This document shows, in pieces, positions 45,421 through 56,015 of a stretch of 64,000 nucleotides of DNA. The DNA lies in assembly GCA_026122225.1 (NCBI GenBank), contig JANEZZ010001497.1, positions 1,116,001 to 1,180,000 on the forward strand. The letters are read 5' to 3'. The notes below the pieces were generated by a model. It worked only from the letters and a program-made list of their open reading frames with translations, ran no database searches and had not been told where the DNA came from. The translations under genes and the position numbers were made by a program. The stretch is from Heloderma charlesbogerti (lineage: Eukaryota > Chordata > Lepidosauria > Squamata > Helodermatidae). The stretch's first letter is position 1. Each line of letters opens with the position of its first letter.

Positions 45421-45599
45421 AAAAGCAAGCCTTCTTTACGTTCAGCAGAAAAGATAGACTGGAACAGCAAAAGGTGACATTTTTTGCCAAGGAAGATTTC
45501 AATGGTGGGGGCTTTTTATTAAACTTTGCAGTACATCTTCAGAGCTGCCCTACAAAAAGAAAAGGCTATGACAACCACTTTTTCATGGCTAATGATCAC

Positions 45600-46201
45600 T
45601 GTATTTTTATAGCTGACGAAGTACTACCTTGAATGTACTCTTCGCCTCAGTTCATTTTAGATGGCTTAGCTCTGGGCCATAATGGCAAATTGGAAACAAA
45701 AAACAGAGATCGCAACAGAAGCCTTAACTTCAATACAACCATATTTCCAACCCAGTGATCCCTAAACATATTCTTAGGTTGATATACTCCATGTTTCTGG
45801 CACACGATGTCTTCTTGAGAAGTCATGCACCAAGAGTTTCTGCCACCACACTCCTTGCATCAGGAACTTGAATACACAGGGCTTCTGGATGAATCAGTCA
45901 TAAGCCCTGTAAATGTGTAGGCATTCAGCCTTTCAGATGACACAGAACCTAGTCAGCTGCCTCACTCTCCCTCTTTTGCTGTTCAACTAGTTAATTCCAG
46001 AAGGCACGTCAAGCAAACCCTCACTGTGACCACCTTCCACCTGGAAACCTACGACCTCACTGTGGGAGGCTGTACGGATCCAGAATTGCCCTTCACAGCC
46101 TCCTGTGCAGACCCACTGCTAAGACTCTACCCCTGGAAGACAATCTTACTCGGTCGCGAGTGATCGCCATGATGATGAGTTAATTCCACCAAACGTTAAT
46201 C
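45600..46201 (+). promoter_or_regulatory. Degenerate 5' flank of defensin relic 3
   Basis: 45600-45990 is paralogous to 61905-62225 upstream of locus 5. Shared words include CCAAGAGTTTCTGCC or its close variant, CAGGGCTT and CAGATGACACAG. The TATA box of locus 5 (TATAAATA) is TGTAAATG here near 45909. A foreign segment of about 185 bases (about 45996-46179) is bounded by AGTTAATTCCA on both sides, which marks an insertion with target duplication. Confidence 0.6.
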
Positions 46202-46259
46202 ATGCAGATGGGCATATTTTGCATTGCTGTGTCTTCATGGGTGCTCTTGAGTTCTCCAG
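46202..46259 (+). pseudogene. Beta-defensin signal-peptide exon relic
   Basis: ATG opens a 19-residue signal peptide (MQMGIFCIAVSSWVLLSSP) with the same phase-1 end as locus 5 (MQTGHFSIVVLSWMLFVSA), to which it aligns without gaps. The required donor GT is absent: the exon end reads CCAG|GAAAGG. A hAT-like element inserted 7 bases later, duplicating GGAAAGGC. Both copies of that duplication lack GT, so the donor was lost before or independently of the insertion. No mature exon follows within several kilobases. Decayed TATA, no donor and no exon 2 make this a dead relic. Confidence 0.72.
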
Positions 46260-46266
46260 GAAAGGC

Positions 46267-47658
46267 TAGGGATGTACGAAAGTCACTTACTGTTTCACAG
46301 ATCTGCTTCATGGTGGGGGGGAGGCACTCCGTCCCTCCCCCTGGAATCCTCAACGGGGGGGAGGCGCTCTGTTCCTCCCCCCTGGAATCCTCGACTGGCC
46401 GGCTGTGCTCCACGGCGGCTCAGCGGAGCAGCTGGCCAGGCCCAGGCCAGAGCTGTCTGCAGCAGGATTTCCGGCCATGGAGGGCTCTCGGTAAAAAAAA
46501 AAAAAAGTGTACGCAAATGGCGGTGGCTATGGCTGCCACCATTTGCGTTCCTTATTTTTGGCCGTCTTAGCCTACGTAAATATTTACGTAGACTATTACG
46601 GCGAAAATAAAGGGAAACGCAAATAGTGCCCGCTACGCTATTTGCGTTCCAATTTATTTTCGCCGTAATAGTAGGGATGGGGGAGAATTTCTCCCTGAAA
46701 CTTTGGGGGGCCGAGTGCCAACGCATTCGATCCTCCGAAGGTTGTTCTACGGAGAAAATAGCATTGCCCTTATTTTCGCTGTAGTCTACGTAAATCTTTA
46801 CGTAGTCTACAGCGACCAAATAAGGAACGTGAATGGCGGCACCCTATGGGGGCCGTCATTTGCGTACGCGCTTTTTTTTTTTTTCAAAGTCACCCGTGAT
46901 AGGCTACGTGACCATTAACGTAGCCTATCACGGCTGACTTTGCAGATCTAGCCGTGATAGGCTACGTTAATCGTTACGTAGCCTATCACAGGGGCGTTTT
47001 TTTTGTTTTGTTTCTTCTTTTGAAGTTCGCGGCCAGGGAGACGGGGCGCTTCTCCCCGGCCTGAATTTCGGCCGGGCGAGGCGGGAAGCCTCCCCCCCGG
47101 CCTGAATTTTGGCTGGGCGAGGTGGGAAGCCTCCCCCCCCAGCCTGAACTTTGGGGGGAGCAGCGAAGTGCCTCCCCTCACCGCGAAGCAAGCTGTGAGA
47201 CCAGGTAAGAGACTTTCATACACTCCTACGTAATTGTCTACGTAAATATTTACACAGACTAAGATGGCAAAAACTAAGGAATACAAATGGCAGCGACCAT
47301 AGCCGCCGCCATTTGCGTATGCGGTTTTTTTTCTTTTTTAGCCTGCCATGATAGGCTATGTAAATACTTACGTAGCAAAAGTAAGCCCTGTGTTAGCCGT
47401 GATAGGCTAAGTATGTATTTACGTAGCCTATCACGTCATGAATGGCCACTGCAGGGCGGCCACCATTCGCAAGTTGGTGCCGACGGGAGCAGGTAAGTGC
47501 TCCATTTTGCTCTATTTTCGTGGGCTGGGGGCTTCATGCCGCCTGACATTCGTGGGTTGGGGGAGGCGGGGGCTTCGTTCCGTGATAGATTTCGGGGGGC
47601 TGAATGCACTTGCATTCGGCCTCACTGAGATCCGTCGTGGAATTCTCTGACATCCCTA
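46267..47658. mobile_element. hAT-like palindromic element carrying a nested relative
   Basis: B end TAGGGATGTACGAAAG and A end ATTCTCTGACATCCCTA, with a perfect duplication GGAAAGGC at 46259-46266 and 47659-47666. After removal of the nested copy it is about 830 bp. An outward donor CAG|GTAAGT lies at 47492/47493. The left donor has lost one G (ACAG|TAAGTG). It abuts the signal-exon relic. Confidence 0.88.
46672..47228. mobile_element. hAT-like element nested in a relative
   Basis: Left end TAGGGATGGGGGAGAATTTC and right end TTTCATACACTCCTA, with flanks CGTAATAG (46664-46671) and CGTAATTG (47229-47236), 7 of 8 matching. The insertion point is within a TACGTA-type hairpin of the host element. 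The left part looks internally deleted. Confidence 0.78.
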
Positions 47659-47666
47659 GGAAAGGC

Positions 47667-48303
47667 AGATATTCAAAATTCAATTCAGACATACATTCTC
47701 GAACTACAGAATTAGATCAGTGAAATTCAGCTGGAACTCAGAGTTTGAGGTCATGTAGAACCAGGATGGTCAACTTCGTCCACAGGATGGAACACTGGCA
47801 TGTTTAATTGTCTCATCAAAGCCCTACATAGTCAAATGTTTATATGGCTCATGGCAGCCCTACATAATATTAATCAAAGAATACAGAGGAATATAGGGCT
47901 ATTTCATGCAGTCTCTAGAGAGCCTCGGGAGCTGTTTAGGCTCCAAACATTCCCAGCCTGTGCTATTCTTAATGTATCCCAAAGGGCAACAACACTCATT
48001 ACCGCCACTGAAGACCTACATGTCCCAAACTGATTGGCCTCCTCCTCTTCTCCCGTTTCCAACACCGGCTTCCCCTCCTCCTCCTCCTAACTCCTCCTCC
48101 TTTTGGTACAAGGTCTTATCTTGAGGCTTTCTGCCTGCACAGTGAGCCAGGAACATAAAAGATAGGGCTTCCGAGTAGATATATCCCAGAGTCCTATACA
48201 CCATTGTCCCTTCAGCCTTTCCCTGGCAGGGAACCTTCACAGTACTGCATTGTGGTAGCCCCTTCATTGCACCTGTAGCTAAATTTCCAATCAACATTCA
48301 GCT
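47667..48303 (+). promoter_or_regulatory. 5' flank of defensin locus 4
   Basis: From about 48000 this matches the flank of locus 2 (GCCTCCTCCTCTTCTCC, TTTCCCTGGCAGGGAACCTTCAC, AACATTCAGCT). CATAAAAG at 48154-48161 is the best TATA-like word, about 150 bases before the ATG. A transcription start cannot be fixed. 47667-48000 shows nothing recognisable. Confidence 0.45.
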
Positions 48304-48875
48304 ATGAAGATCCTTTACCTTCTATTTGCTGTTCTTGGATGCTGTCTCTTAGCCAGTCCAGGTAAGGTGTAGGGATGAGTATCGCTGCAGCCAGCACCAC
48401 CACCAAACACCATGAGAAATTTTGTGAAATGCAATGAAACTGCATTTGATTCTCTTCCAATTCATCAGAAGTTTTGTGAAGTAGAAACCCCTAATTAATT
48501 TCAAATTAATGAGATTGGAATATGAATTCCTGGATGTGCTCAAATAGAAGAAGGTGAAACTGGCAGCAGAGCTGCTGTGAGAAGAAACGTGCTAAGGAGA
48601 TTCACAGAGCATCACATTACAATTATATTATTACTTTACTGCAAACTGTACTTTACAGTACTGCAAACTGTACTTTGCAGTAAATGAAGTATTTTGAGCT
48701 GTGTATGGAGACTGAGTTTACAAGTCTCCATTTGCAGTCAAAATACTGAATGTGCACCATTTGAATGTTCTGTGACAAATGTGGAGTGCTCTTTCCATCC
48801 CCCAGTAGATAAATGAGTAGGGAAAAATTGACATGTCTGCTCTCTTTTTATCCCCATATGCCCAATCAACATTGG

Positions 48876-48922
<47 letters not shown>

Positions 48923-49066
48923 TTGTTCTTTGTAGGTTTAGCTGGAGATGTGAAAAACAGTGCAGAGTGTAAGAAGGCAGGTGGTTTCTGCCGGGAGTAC
49001 AAATGCACGATTGCTTCCAGGAAAATTGGAAAATGTGGTGAACAAACCATGTGCTGTAAGAGGTGA
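48304..49066 (+). CDS. Beta-defensin, cationic, apparently intact
   Basis: Exon 1 is 48304-48361 (ATG through signal peptide MKILYLLFAVLGCCLLASP, donor G|GTAAGG). The intron is 574 bases. Exon 2 starts at 48936 after TTCTTTGTAG and runs to 49062 (AAGAG|GTGAGG), or to the in-frame TGA at 49064-49066 if intron 2 is not removed. The mature part begins GLAGDVKNSAE and has C-x6-C-x4-C-x9-C-x5-CC: C-KKAGGF-C-REYK-C-TIASRKIGK-C-GEQTM-CC-KR. This is canonical beta-defensin spacing with net charge about +6. Such peptides are secreted and act on microbial membranes or as signals. The MKILYLLFA signal is shared with squamate defensin and crotamine-type genes. A third exon was not identified. Duplicate of locus 2. 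The best candidate for a working gene here. Confidence 0.87.
48875..48923. repeat. (TTTC)n microsatellite acting as the pyrimidine tract of intron 1
   Basis: About 12 TTTC units end 12 bases before the exon 2 acceptor of locus 4, so the microsatellite itself supplies the polypyrimidine tract. Confidence 0.9.
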
Positions 49067-49247
49067 GGCAAACCCCACAAATGCTAACATTCTGAATTAC
49101 TCAAAAGTATTTTGACTTTTTGTATTTTCAGTCCCTTTGCACTGAAATGAAACCATTGCTTCCTGTTTAACCAGTTGAAGTTTTGGAAGTGCTTCCAAAA
49201 TACAACCCTCTGTCTTAAATTCATATGGGGAAGTATATCTCCCTTCC

Positions 49248-49315
49248 CATCCACCCACCCATCCATCCATCCATCCATCCATCCATCCATCCATCCATCC
49301 ATCCATCCATCCATC
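49248..49315. repeat. (CATC)n microsatellite
   Basis: About 15 CATC units. A shorter complementary (GATG)n run lies at 49641-49677 in the opposite arm of the palindrome. Confidence 0.95.
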
Positions 49316-49680
49316 ACAGAATTGCAAGACAAGCAAGAATTCTCATATATCTATGAGAATTCAGAATCTGAGTATGGGACTGTTTTCCCTCTCTGTACAC
49401 AAATATACAATAGTTAAGGATTTCTTCTAGGGATGGGGGAGAATTTCTCCCCGAAACTTCGGGGGGCCGAGTGCCAACGTATTCGGCCCCCCAAAGTAGT
49501 TTCGGGGAGAAATTCTCCCCCATCCCTAGAAGAAATCCTTAACTATTGTATATTTGTGTACAGAGAGGGAAAACAGTCCCATACTCAGATTCTGAATTCT
49601 CATAGATATATGAGAATTCTTGCTTGTCTTGCAATTCTGTGATGGATGGATGGATGGATGGATGGATGGATGGATGGAAT
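49266..49680. repeat. Perfect long palindrome (inverted duplication)
   Basis: Position x pairs with 98956-x. 49311-49455 is the exact reverse complement of 49501-49645, including unique sequence (GCAAGACAAGCAAGAATTC at 49324 and GAATTCTTGCTTGTCTTGC at 49614), and the arms extend into the CATC/GATG runs. The centre (about 49460-49496) is a hAT-like end block with GGGGGGCCGA/TCGGCCCCCC. No mismatch was seen in the unique arms. Flanks of the central TAGGGATG...CATCCCTA are inverted, not direct, so this is not a simple insertion. Confidence 0.9.
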
Positions 49681-49772
49681 TCTCCACCCCCCGCCCCCCC
49701 TGGGATGGGACTTACCTTTCCCGAATGTCGCTCCTGGTGGCGGGTTGCAGCAGCGGTTCGGCAGTGGCCTTT
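49679..49772. mobile_element. hAT-like element fragment (A-type end interior)
   Basis: GAATTCTCCACCCCCC, GGGACTTACCTTTCCCGAATG and CAGCGGTTCGGCAGTGG match the A-type end of other copies (compare 57960-58045). It starts exactly where the palindrome ends and breaks off at about 49772. Confidence 0.7.
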
Positions 49773-49864
49773 CCCATTTAAGGGCAAAGTTGGCCCAACA
49801 ACAGGGGGCCAGGCAGGAGGCTCATTCCCCCTCTCTCTCTTCTTCTTCCTTTCCCAATCCCATG

Positions 49865-49980
49865 CATTTATTTATTTGGTTGGCTAGTTGTTGTTTGATG
49901 GATTAGCCGCCCATCTGGCCATCTACCTGGCCACTCTAGGCAGCATACAATACAAATAACAGCACAAAATACAAAAGATT
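49865..49980 (-). mobile_element. L2-type 3' end, minus strand
   Basis: GCCCATCTGGCC...CTGGCCACTCTAGGC is the reverse complement of the L2 3' end seen at 18680-18720. Confidence 0.6.
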
Positions 49981-49986
49981 TACATT

Positions 49987-52900
49987 TGTTGTTCAGTCGT
50001 TCAGTCGTGTCCGAATCTTCGTGACCCCATGGACCAGAGCACGCCAGGCCTTCCTGTCCTGCGTTCTCTCCCAGAGTGTGCTCAAGTTCATATTCATTGC
50101 ATCCGTGATGCTATCTAGCCATCTCATCCTCTGCCGTCCCCTTCTCCTTTTGCCTTCAGTCTTTCCCAGCATCAGGGTCTTTTCCAGGAAGTTTTCTCTT
50201 CGCATTAGGTGGCCAAAATATTGAGCTTCAGCTTCATTATCTGTCCTTCCAATTAGCAGTCAGGGTTGATTTCCTTTAGGATGGACTGATTTGACCTCCT
50301 TGCAGTCCAGGGGACTCGTAAGAGTCTTCTCCAGCACCACAGTTCGAAAGCATCAATTCTTCGGCGCTCAGCCTTCCTTATAGTCCAGCTCTCACAGCCA
50401 TACATTACTACTGGGAAAACCATAGCTTTGATTAGACGGACCTTTGTCGGCAAGGTGATGTCTCTGCTTCTGACTATGCTGTCTAGGTTTGCCATAGCTT
50501 TCCTCCCCAGGAGCAAGCGTCTTTTAATTTCATGGCTACAGTCACCGTCTGTGGTGATCTTGGAGCCCAAGAAAGTAAAATCTGTCACTGCTTCCATTTC
50601 TTCCCCTTCTATATGCCAGGAAGTGATAGGGCCAGATGCCATGATCTTAGTTTTTTTAATGTTGAGTTTCAAACCAGCTTTTGCACTCTCCTCTTTCACC
50701 CTCAACAAGAGGCTCTTGAGATCCTCTTCGCTTTCTGCCATTAGGGTGGTATCGTCTGCATATTGGAGGTTGTTGATAATTCTCCCGGCAATCTTAATTC
50801 CGACCTCTGATTCATCCAACCCGGCATTTCTCATGATGTACTCTGCATATAAGTTAAATAAGCTGGGTGACAATATGCAGCCTTGTCGTACTCCTTTCCC
50901 AATTTTGAACCACTCGGTTGTTCCATGTGTGGTTCTTACTGTTGCTTCTTGACCCTCGTACAGGTTTCTCAGGAGACAGGTAAGGTGGTCTGGTACTCCC
51001 ATCACTTTAAGAATTTGCCACAGTTTGTTGTGATCCACACAATCAAAGGCTTTAGCATAGTCAATGAAGCAGAAATAGACGTTTTTCTGGAATTCTCTTG
51101 CTTTCTCCATGATGCAGCGAATGTTGGCGATTTGATCTCTAGTTCCTCTGCCTCTTCGAAACCCAGCTTGTACTTCCGGTAGTTCTCGGTTCGCATACTG
51201 CTGAAGCCTAGCTTGTAGGATTTTGAGCATCACCTTGCTGGCATGTGAAATGAGCGCAATGGTGCGGTAGTTTGAACACTCTTTGGCGTTGCCCTTCTTT
51301 GGAATTGGAATGTAAACTGACCTTTTCCAGTCTTGTGGCCACTGTTGAGTGTTCCAGATTTGTTGGCATATTGAATGCAGCACTTTAACAGCATCATCTT
51401 TTAGGATTTTAAATAGATCGGCTGGAATACTGTCATCTCCGCTAGCTTTGTTGTTACTAATGCTTCCTAAGGCCCACTTGACTTCACTCTCGAGGATGTC
51501 CGGCTCAAGTTCAGTGACCGCACTATCATGGCTATCAGGGACATTCAGATCTTTCCTGTATAGTTCTTCTGTGTATTCTTGCCACCTCTTCTTAATCTCA
51601 TCTGCTTCTGTTAGGTCCCTGCCTTCTTTGTCCTTTATCATGCCCGTCTTTGCACAAAACGTTCCCTTGAGATCTCCAATTTTCTTGAAGAGATCTCTAG
51701 TCTTTCCCATTCTGTTGTTTTCCTCGATTTCTTTGCATTGTTCATTTAAGAAGGCCTTCTTGTCTCTCCTTGCTATTCTCTGGAACTTGCATTCAGTTGG
51801 GTATATCTTCCCCTTTCTCCCTTGCTTTTCGCTTCCCTTCTTTCGTGAGCTACTTGTAAAGCCTCATCAGACAGCCACTTGGCTTTCTTGCATTTCTTTT
51901 TCTTTGGGACGGATTTCGTTGCTGCCTCCTGAACAATGTTACGGACCTCCGTCCATAGTTCCTCAGGCACTCTGTCTATCAGGTCTAATCCCTGAAATCT
52001 ATTCCTCACCTCCACTGTATATTCATCAGGGATATGATTTAGGTCATACCTGAATGGTTTAGTGGTTTTCCCGACGTTCTTCAATTTAAGCCGAAATTTT
52101 GCAAGAAGCAGCTCATGATCTGAGCCACAGTCAGCTCCAGGTCTTGTTTTTACTGACTGTATGGAGCTTCTCCATCTTTGGCTGCAAAGGACATAATCAA
52201 TCTGATTTCGATATTGACCATCTGGTGACGTCCATGTGTAGAGTCGCCTCTTGTGCTGTTGGAAAAGAGTGTTTGCTATGATCAGCATGTTCTCTTGGCA
52301 AAACTCTATTAGCTTTTGTCCTGCTTCATTTTGTACACCAAGGCCATGCCTGCCTGTTATCCCGGTGATTTCTTGACTTCCTACTTTAGCATTCCAATCC
52401 CCTATGATGAAGAGGCATCTTTTTTTGGTGTTAGTTCTAGAAGGTGTTGTAGGTCTTCATAGAACCGATCAACCTCAGCTTCTTCGGCCTCAGTGGTTGG
52501 GGCATAGACTTGAATTACTGTGATGTTGAATGGTTTGCCTTGGATTCGTACTGAGATCATTCTATCATTTTTGAGATTGTACCCCAGTACTGCTTTTCCC
52601 ACCCTTTTGTTGACTATGAGTGCTACTCCATTTCTTCTAAGGGATTCTTGCCCACAATAGTAGATACGATGGTCACCTGAATTAAATTCACCCATGCCTG
52701 TCCATTTTAGTTCGCTGATTCCCAAGATGTCGATGTTCAATCTTGCCATCTCATGTTTGATCACCTCCAGCTTACCTTGATTCATTGATCTGACATTCCA
52801 GGTTCCTAAACAATATTGTTCTTTACAGCATCGGATTTTCTTTTCACCACCAGACACATCCACAGCTGAGTGTCCTTTTGGGTTTGGCCCAGCCGCTTCA

Positions 52901-53190
52901 CTCTTTCTGGCGCTACTTGGAAATACCCTCTGCTCTTCCCCAGTAGCATATTGGACACCTTCCGACCTGAGGGGCTTATCTTCCGGCGTCATCTCTTTTA
53001 GCCTTGTGATACATTCCATGGGGTTTTCTTGGCAAGAATACTGGAGTGGGTTGCCATTTCCTTCTCCAGTGGACCACATTTTGTCAGAACTCTCTGCCAT
53101 GACCTGTCCGTCTTGGGTGGCCCTGCACGGCATAGCTTATGGCTTCACTGAGTTACGCAAGCCCCTTCACCACAACAAGGCAGTGATCCA
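49987..53190 (-). mobile_element. Near full-length BovB/RTE LINE, minus strand
   Basis: Runs from the 5' region at about 53190 to the (CAA)n-type end at 49987. The endonuclease is encoded at 53133-52402 and on toward 51773 (LGTWNVRSMNQGKLE, NQIDYVLCSQRWRSS, GADCGSDHELLLAKF). The reverse transcriptase is at 51710-50253 (FIDYAKAFDCVDHNKLW, KGVRQGCILSPSLFNLYAEY, YADDTTLMAES). I see three lesions: a slip in an A run near 52418, a one-base deletion near 51786 and a nonsense codon at about 50253 where related copies have a sense codon. BovB elements are known for horizontal transfer among vertebrates. Confidence 0.9.
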
Positions 53191-53219
53191 TGAAGGGGAA
53201 AAGATTTACATAATCAACT

Positions 53220-53280
53220 GAAAAAAACAACAACTTTGCTCTAAAAAACCCTAACCCACCCCAAATGCCCACCTGAACCC
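53220..53280 (-). mobile_element. L2-type tail fragment, minus strand
   Basis: CTAACCCACCCCAAATGCC is the complement of GGCATTTGGGGTGGGTTAG found in L2 3' ends (compare 934-952). Very short. Confidence 0.55.
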
Positions 53281-54470
53281 ACCTCCCTTGTGGACTGTGG
53301 GAATGCTGTGGGAATGCTATACTGCGACTTCAGCAAAGCTTTCAACAAAGTGCCGCGTGATAACCTGATGAGCAAACCAGCTCAAAGTGGGCTAGATGAA
53401 ACAATGAACAGGTGGATCCACAGTTGGCTACAGAATTGGACTCCAAGAGTGCTTATCAATGGGATCTTCTCAAACTGGGGAGAGGTAATGAGCGGGGTAC
53501 CGCAGGGCTCAGTCCTAGGCCCAGTGCTCTTCAACATTTTTATTAAATACTTGGATGAGTTGCAGGAAATGCTGATCAAATTTGTAGATGACACAAAATT
53601 AGGTGGGATAGCTAATACCTTGGAAGACAGAAACAAAATTCAAAGTGATCTTGATAGACTGGGGCACTGGGCAGAAAATAACAGAATGACATTTAATAGG
53701 GATAAATGCCAAGTTCTGCACCTAGGAAAAAGAAACCAAACGCACAGTTACAAGATGCAAGATACTTGGCTCAACAACACTACAAGTGAGAAGGGTCTTG
53801 GAATTGTTGTCGATCACAAGCTGAATAGGAGCCAACAATGTGATGTGGCTGCAAAAAAGGCAAATGCTCTTTTGGGCTGCATTCATAGAAGCATCGCTTC
53901 CAAATCCCAGGAAGTACTAGTTCCCCTGTACTCAGCACTGGTTAGACCTCATCTGCAGTACTGTGTCCATTTCTGGGCACTGCACTTTAAGAAGGATGCA
54001 GACTAGCTAGAGAGGGTTCAGAGGAGGGCAACAAAGATGATCAGGGGACTGGAAACAAAGCCCTATAAAGAGAGATGGAAAAAACTGGGCATGTTTAGCC
54101 TTGAGAAGAGAAGACTGAAGGGAGATATGATAGCGCTCTTCAAGTCCTTGAAAGGTTGTCACAGAGAGGAAGGCCAGGATCTCTTTTCGATCATCCCAGA
54201 ATGCAGGACACGGAAGAATGGCCTCATGTTACAGCAAGCTAGATTCTGGCTGAACATCAGGACAAACATCCCAACTGTGAGAGCAATACGACAATGGAAC
54301 CAATTACCTAGGGAGGTGGTGGGCTCTCTCACACTGGAGGCTTTCAAGACGAGGTTGGACAGCCATCTGTCAGGGATGCTTTGACTTGGATTCCTTCATT
54401 GAGCAAGGGGTTGGACTGGATGGTCTTATAGGCCCCTTCCAACCCTACTATTTTATGATTCTATGAATAG
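53281..54470 (+). mobile_element. CR1 LINE, 5'-truncated
   Basis: Colinear with 13813-14997. Translation at 53290-54006 contains YCDFSKAFNKVPRDNLMSK, SGVPQGSVLGPVLFNIF and FVDDTKLGG, where the catalytic FADD has become FVDD. A nonsense TAG at 54004 interrupts it, and 54037-54384 continues to the normal end. It closes with TTTTATGATTCTATGAA. Inactive. Confidence 0.85.
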
Positions 54471-54885
54471 CTAGGTTTTCAAAGCCCGGTGGAAGCTTAT
54501 CAAAGATGGGGCCTGGCGGAGGTCACTAGGGAGGGAATTTCACAGAGTGGGGGCCACCACAGAGAAGGCCCTCTCCCTTGTCCCCACCAGTCTAGCTGTC
54601 CTGGCTGATGGGACAGAGAGAAGGCCTTCTGAGGCCGATCTCGTTGACCGGCATCCCTGTTGTTGCTGGAGTACGCTCCTTAAGATAGACTGGGCCAGAA
54701 CCATATAGGGTTTTAAAGGTCAATGCCTAGAAAACAACCAGTAACCAGTGCAACTCCTTCAGCACTGGAGTGTTGTGATCTCACCGGCGGCTGCCTTTAA
54801 TCAGGCGAGCCACCATGTACCGCACCAGTTGCAACTTCCAAACTGTATTCAAGGGTAACCCCACATAGACCGCATTACAGTAGTA
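54471..54885 (-). mobile_element. L2-related repeat, minus strand
   Basis: Words such as GAGGGCCTTCTCTGTGG, GGCTGATGGGACAG and TATAGGGTTTTAAAGGTCA, read on either strand, match 26270-26460 of the L2-type segment in reverse. It borders unit B of the segmental duplication. Confidence 0.55.
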
Positions 54886-54995
54886 CTTCCTTCCATATGT
54901 ACCCCGTACACCTCCAGGTTGCCCATTCTCTGGGGAAGAGGTTGCCCTATGTGAGAGGATTCACCATCATAAGGACTAGAAATTTGAATTTTTAC

Positions 54996-55385
54996 TGGGG
55001 ATGTCTATTGCCAGGAAATCTGACCCTTTGGGGGGCTGACAGATGCCTGGTTTGCTGCCGACTCTGGACATTGTTCCTGAAATCTGGGGTTTTTTTTCCA
55101 GGGGAAGGGGGTGGGTTTTATTTTTTTGTATTCTTGCCTTAAAAAGTAATTTGTACAAATTGTGGCCCAGATTTGTGTGATTTATGGACATTGTGGTTGT
55201 GATTTGTGCAAATTGCATTATTTTTTTAAAAAATGGAAATCTGGGAGCAGGCCTCACTCAATACAGATCAAATCAGGCCACCTTGAGGGGAAGCAAGCCA
55301 AAGTCTGGTGGGGATGAGCTCATTAAAGCTCAGCAAGCTTTACTCTCTGCCCCCTGCCCCCAGATGGGTTCCTCTGACATCCTTA
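54996..55385. mobile_element. TAGGGATG-family element, divergent interior
   Basis: Termini TGGGGATGTC and GACATCCTTA are near-complementary. Unit A has no insertion at this point (GCATTTTTACAAAGTAAG near 35742). Flanks ATTTTTAC and TTTTTAAC fit a duplication with an indel. The interior has no hairpin chain. Confidence 0.55.
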
Positions 55386-56015
55386 TTTTTAACAAAGAAA
55401 TATGACATTCTCAAGAAAGTAGATTCTGTGCCCAATAGTGCCCCCCCCTGCACACACACACGCCTTTCCACAGGTTTGTAGCATATGCTAGGAATGGATG
55501 AATCTCTCAATTTTGTTTTTGCCCAGTTTCGCATTTTTCCACTCTTACGTTGATTCCATCTTGTTTCTTCACCAGTTTGTGCCAAAAGAAGAAATGAACA
55601 AAGAAGTCAGCATGACAATGTGTCTGCATTTCTCCTCATTAACAATTTTTGCACTCAGTTTTGCTGAGTCTGGATCCAACCCATTGTCAGCACTCATGAT
55701 AGGTCAGTTTCTCCATGACCTTCTATTCTGATGTCAATCTTGTATTTCCCTTCATAGGTACAATGCCATCAGCAGGAAAAAATGAAAATCTGTTTTCTTT
55801 CTATGGTGACATTACTCTGAGAAATCTGCACATTAATGCCCATGCTTCATGTGCAATCATGTATGTTCGGGTGAACACATCGTTTGGCCTCTAAAGAACA
55901 TCAACATCTTTCAGCATCTATCAAGAGATTAGCTCCTTTCCTGTAATAATGTTTGTTTTATGTCTTAATTCTGCTTGGTGATTGGCAGAATTATGTGTAG
56001 TACTGTCATGGACAT

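Noticed and set aside
49428..49528. A 101-bp complete hAT-like element with target duplication
   Set aside because: The flanks ATTTCTTC and GAAGAAAT are inverted, not direct, and belong to the arms of a larger palindrome.
49084..49887. Frames encoding repeated MDGW or HPSI units
   Set aside because: Direct translation of the (CATC)n/(GATG)n microsatellite. Not a protein gene.
51349..52053. Plus-strand 234-codon frame rich in Leu/Ser
   Set aside because: Antisense to the minus-strand BovB coding region; composition follows from the opposite strand.
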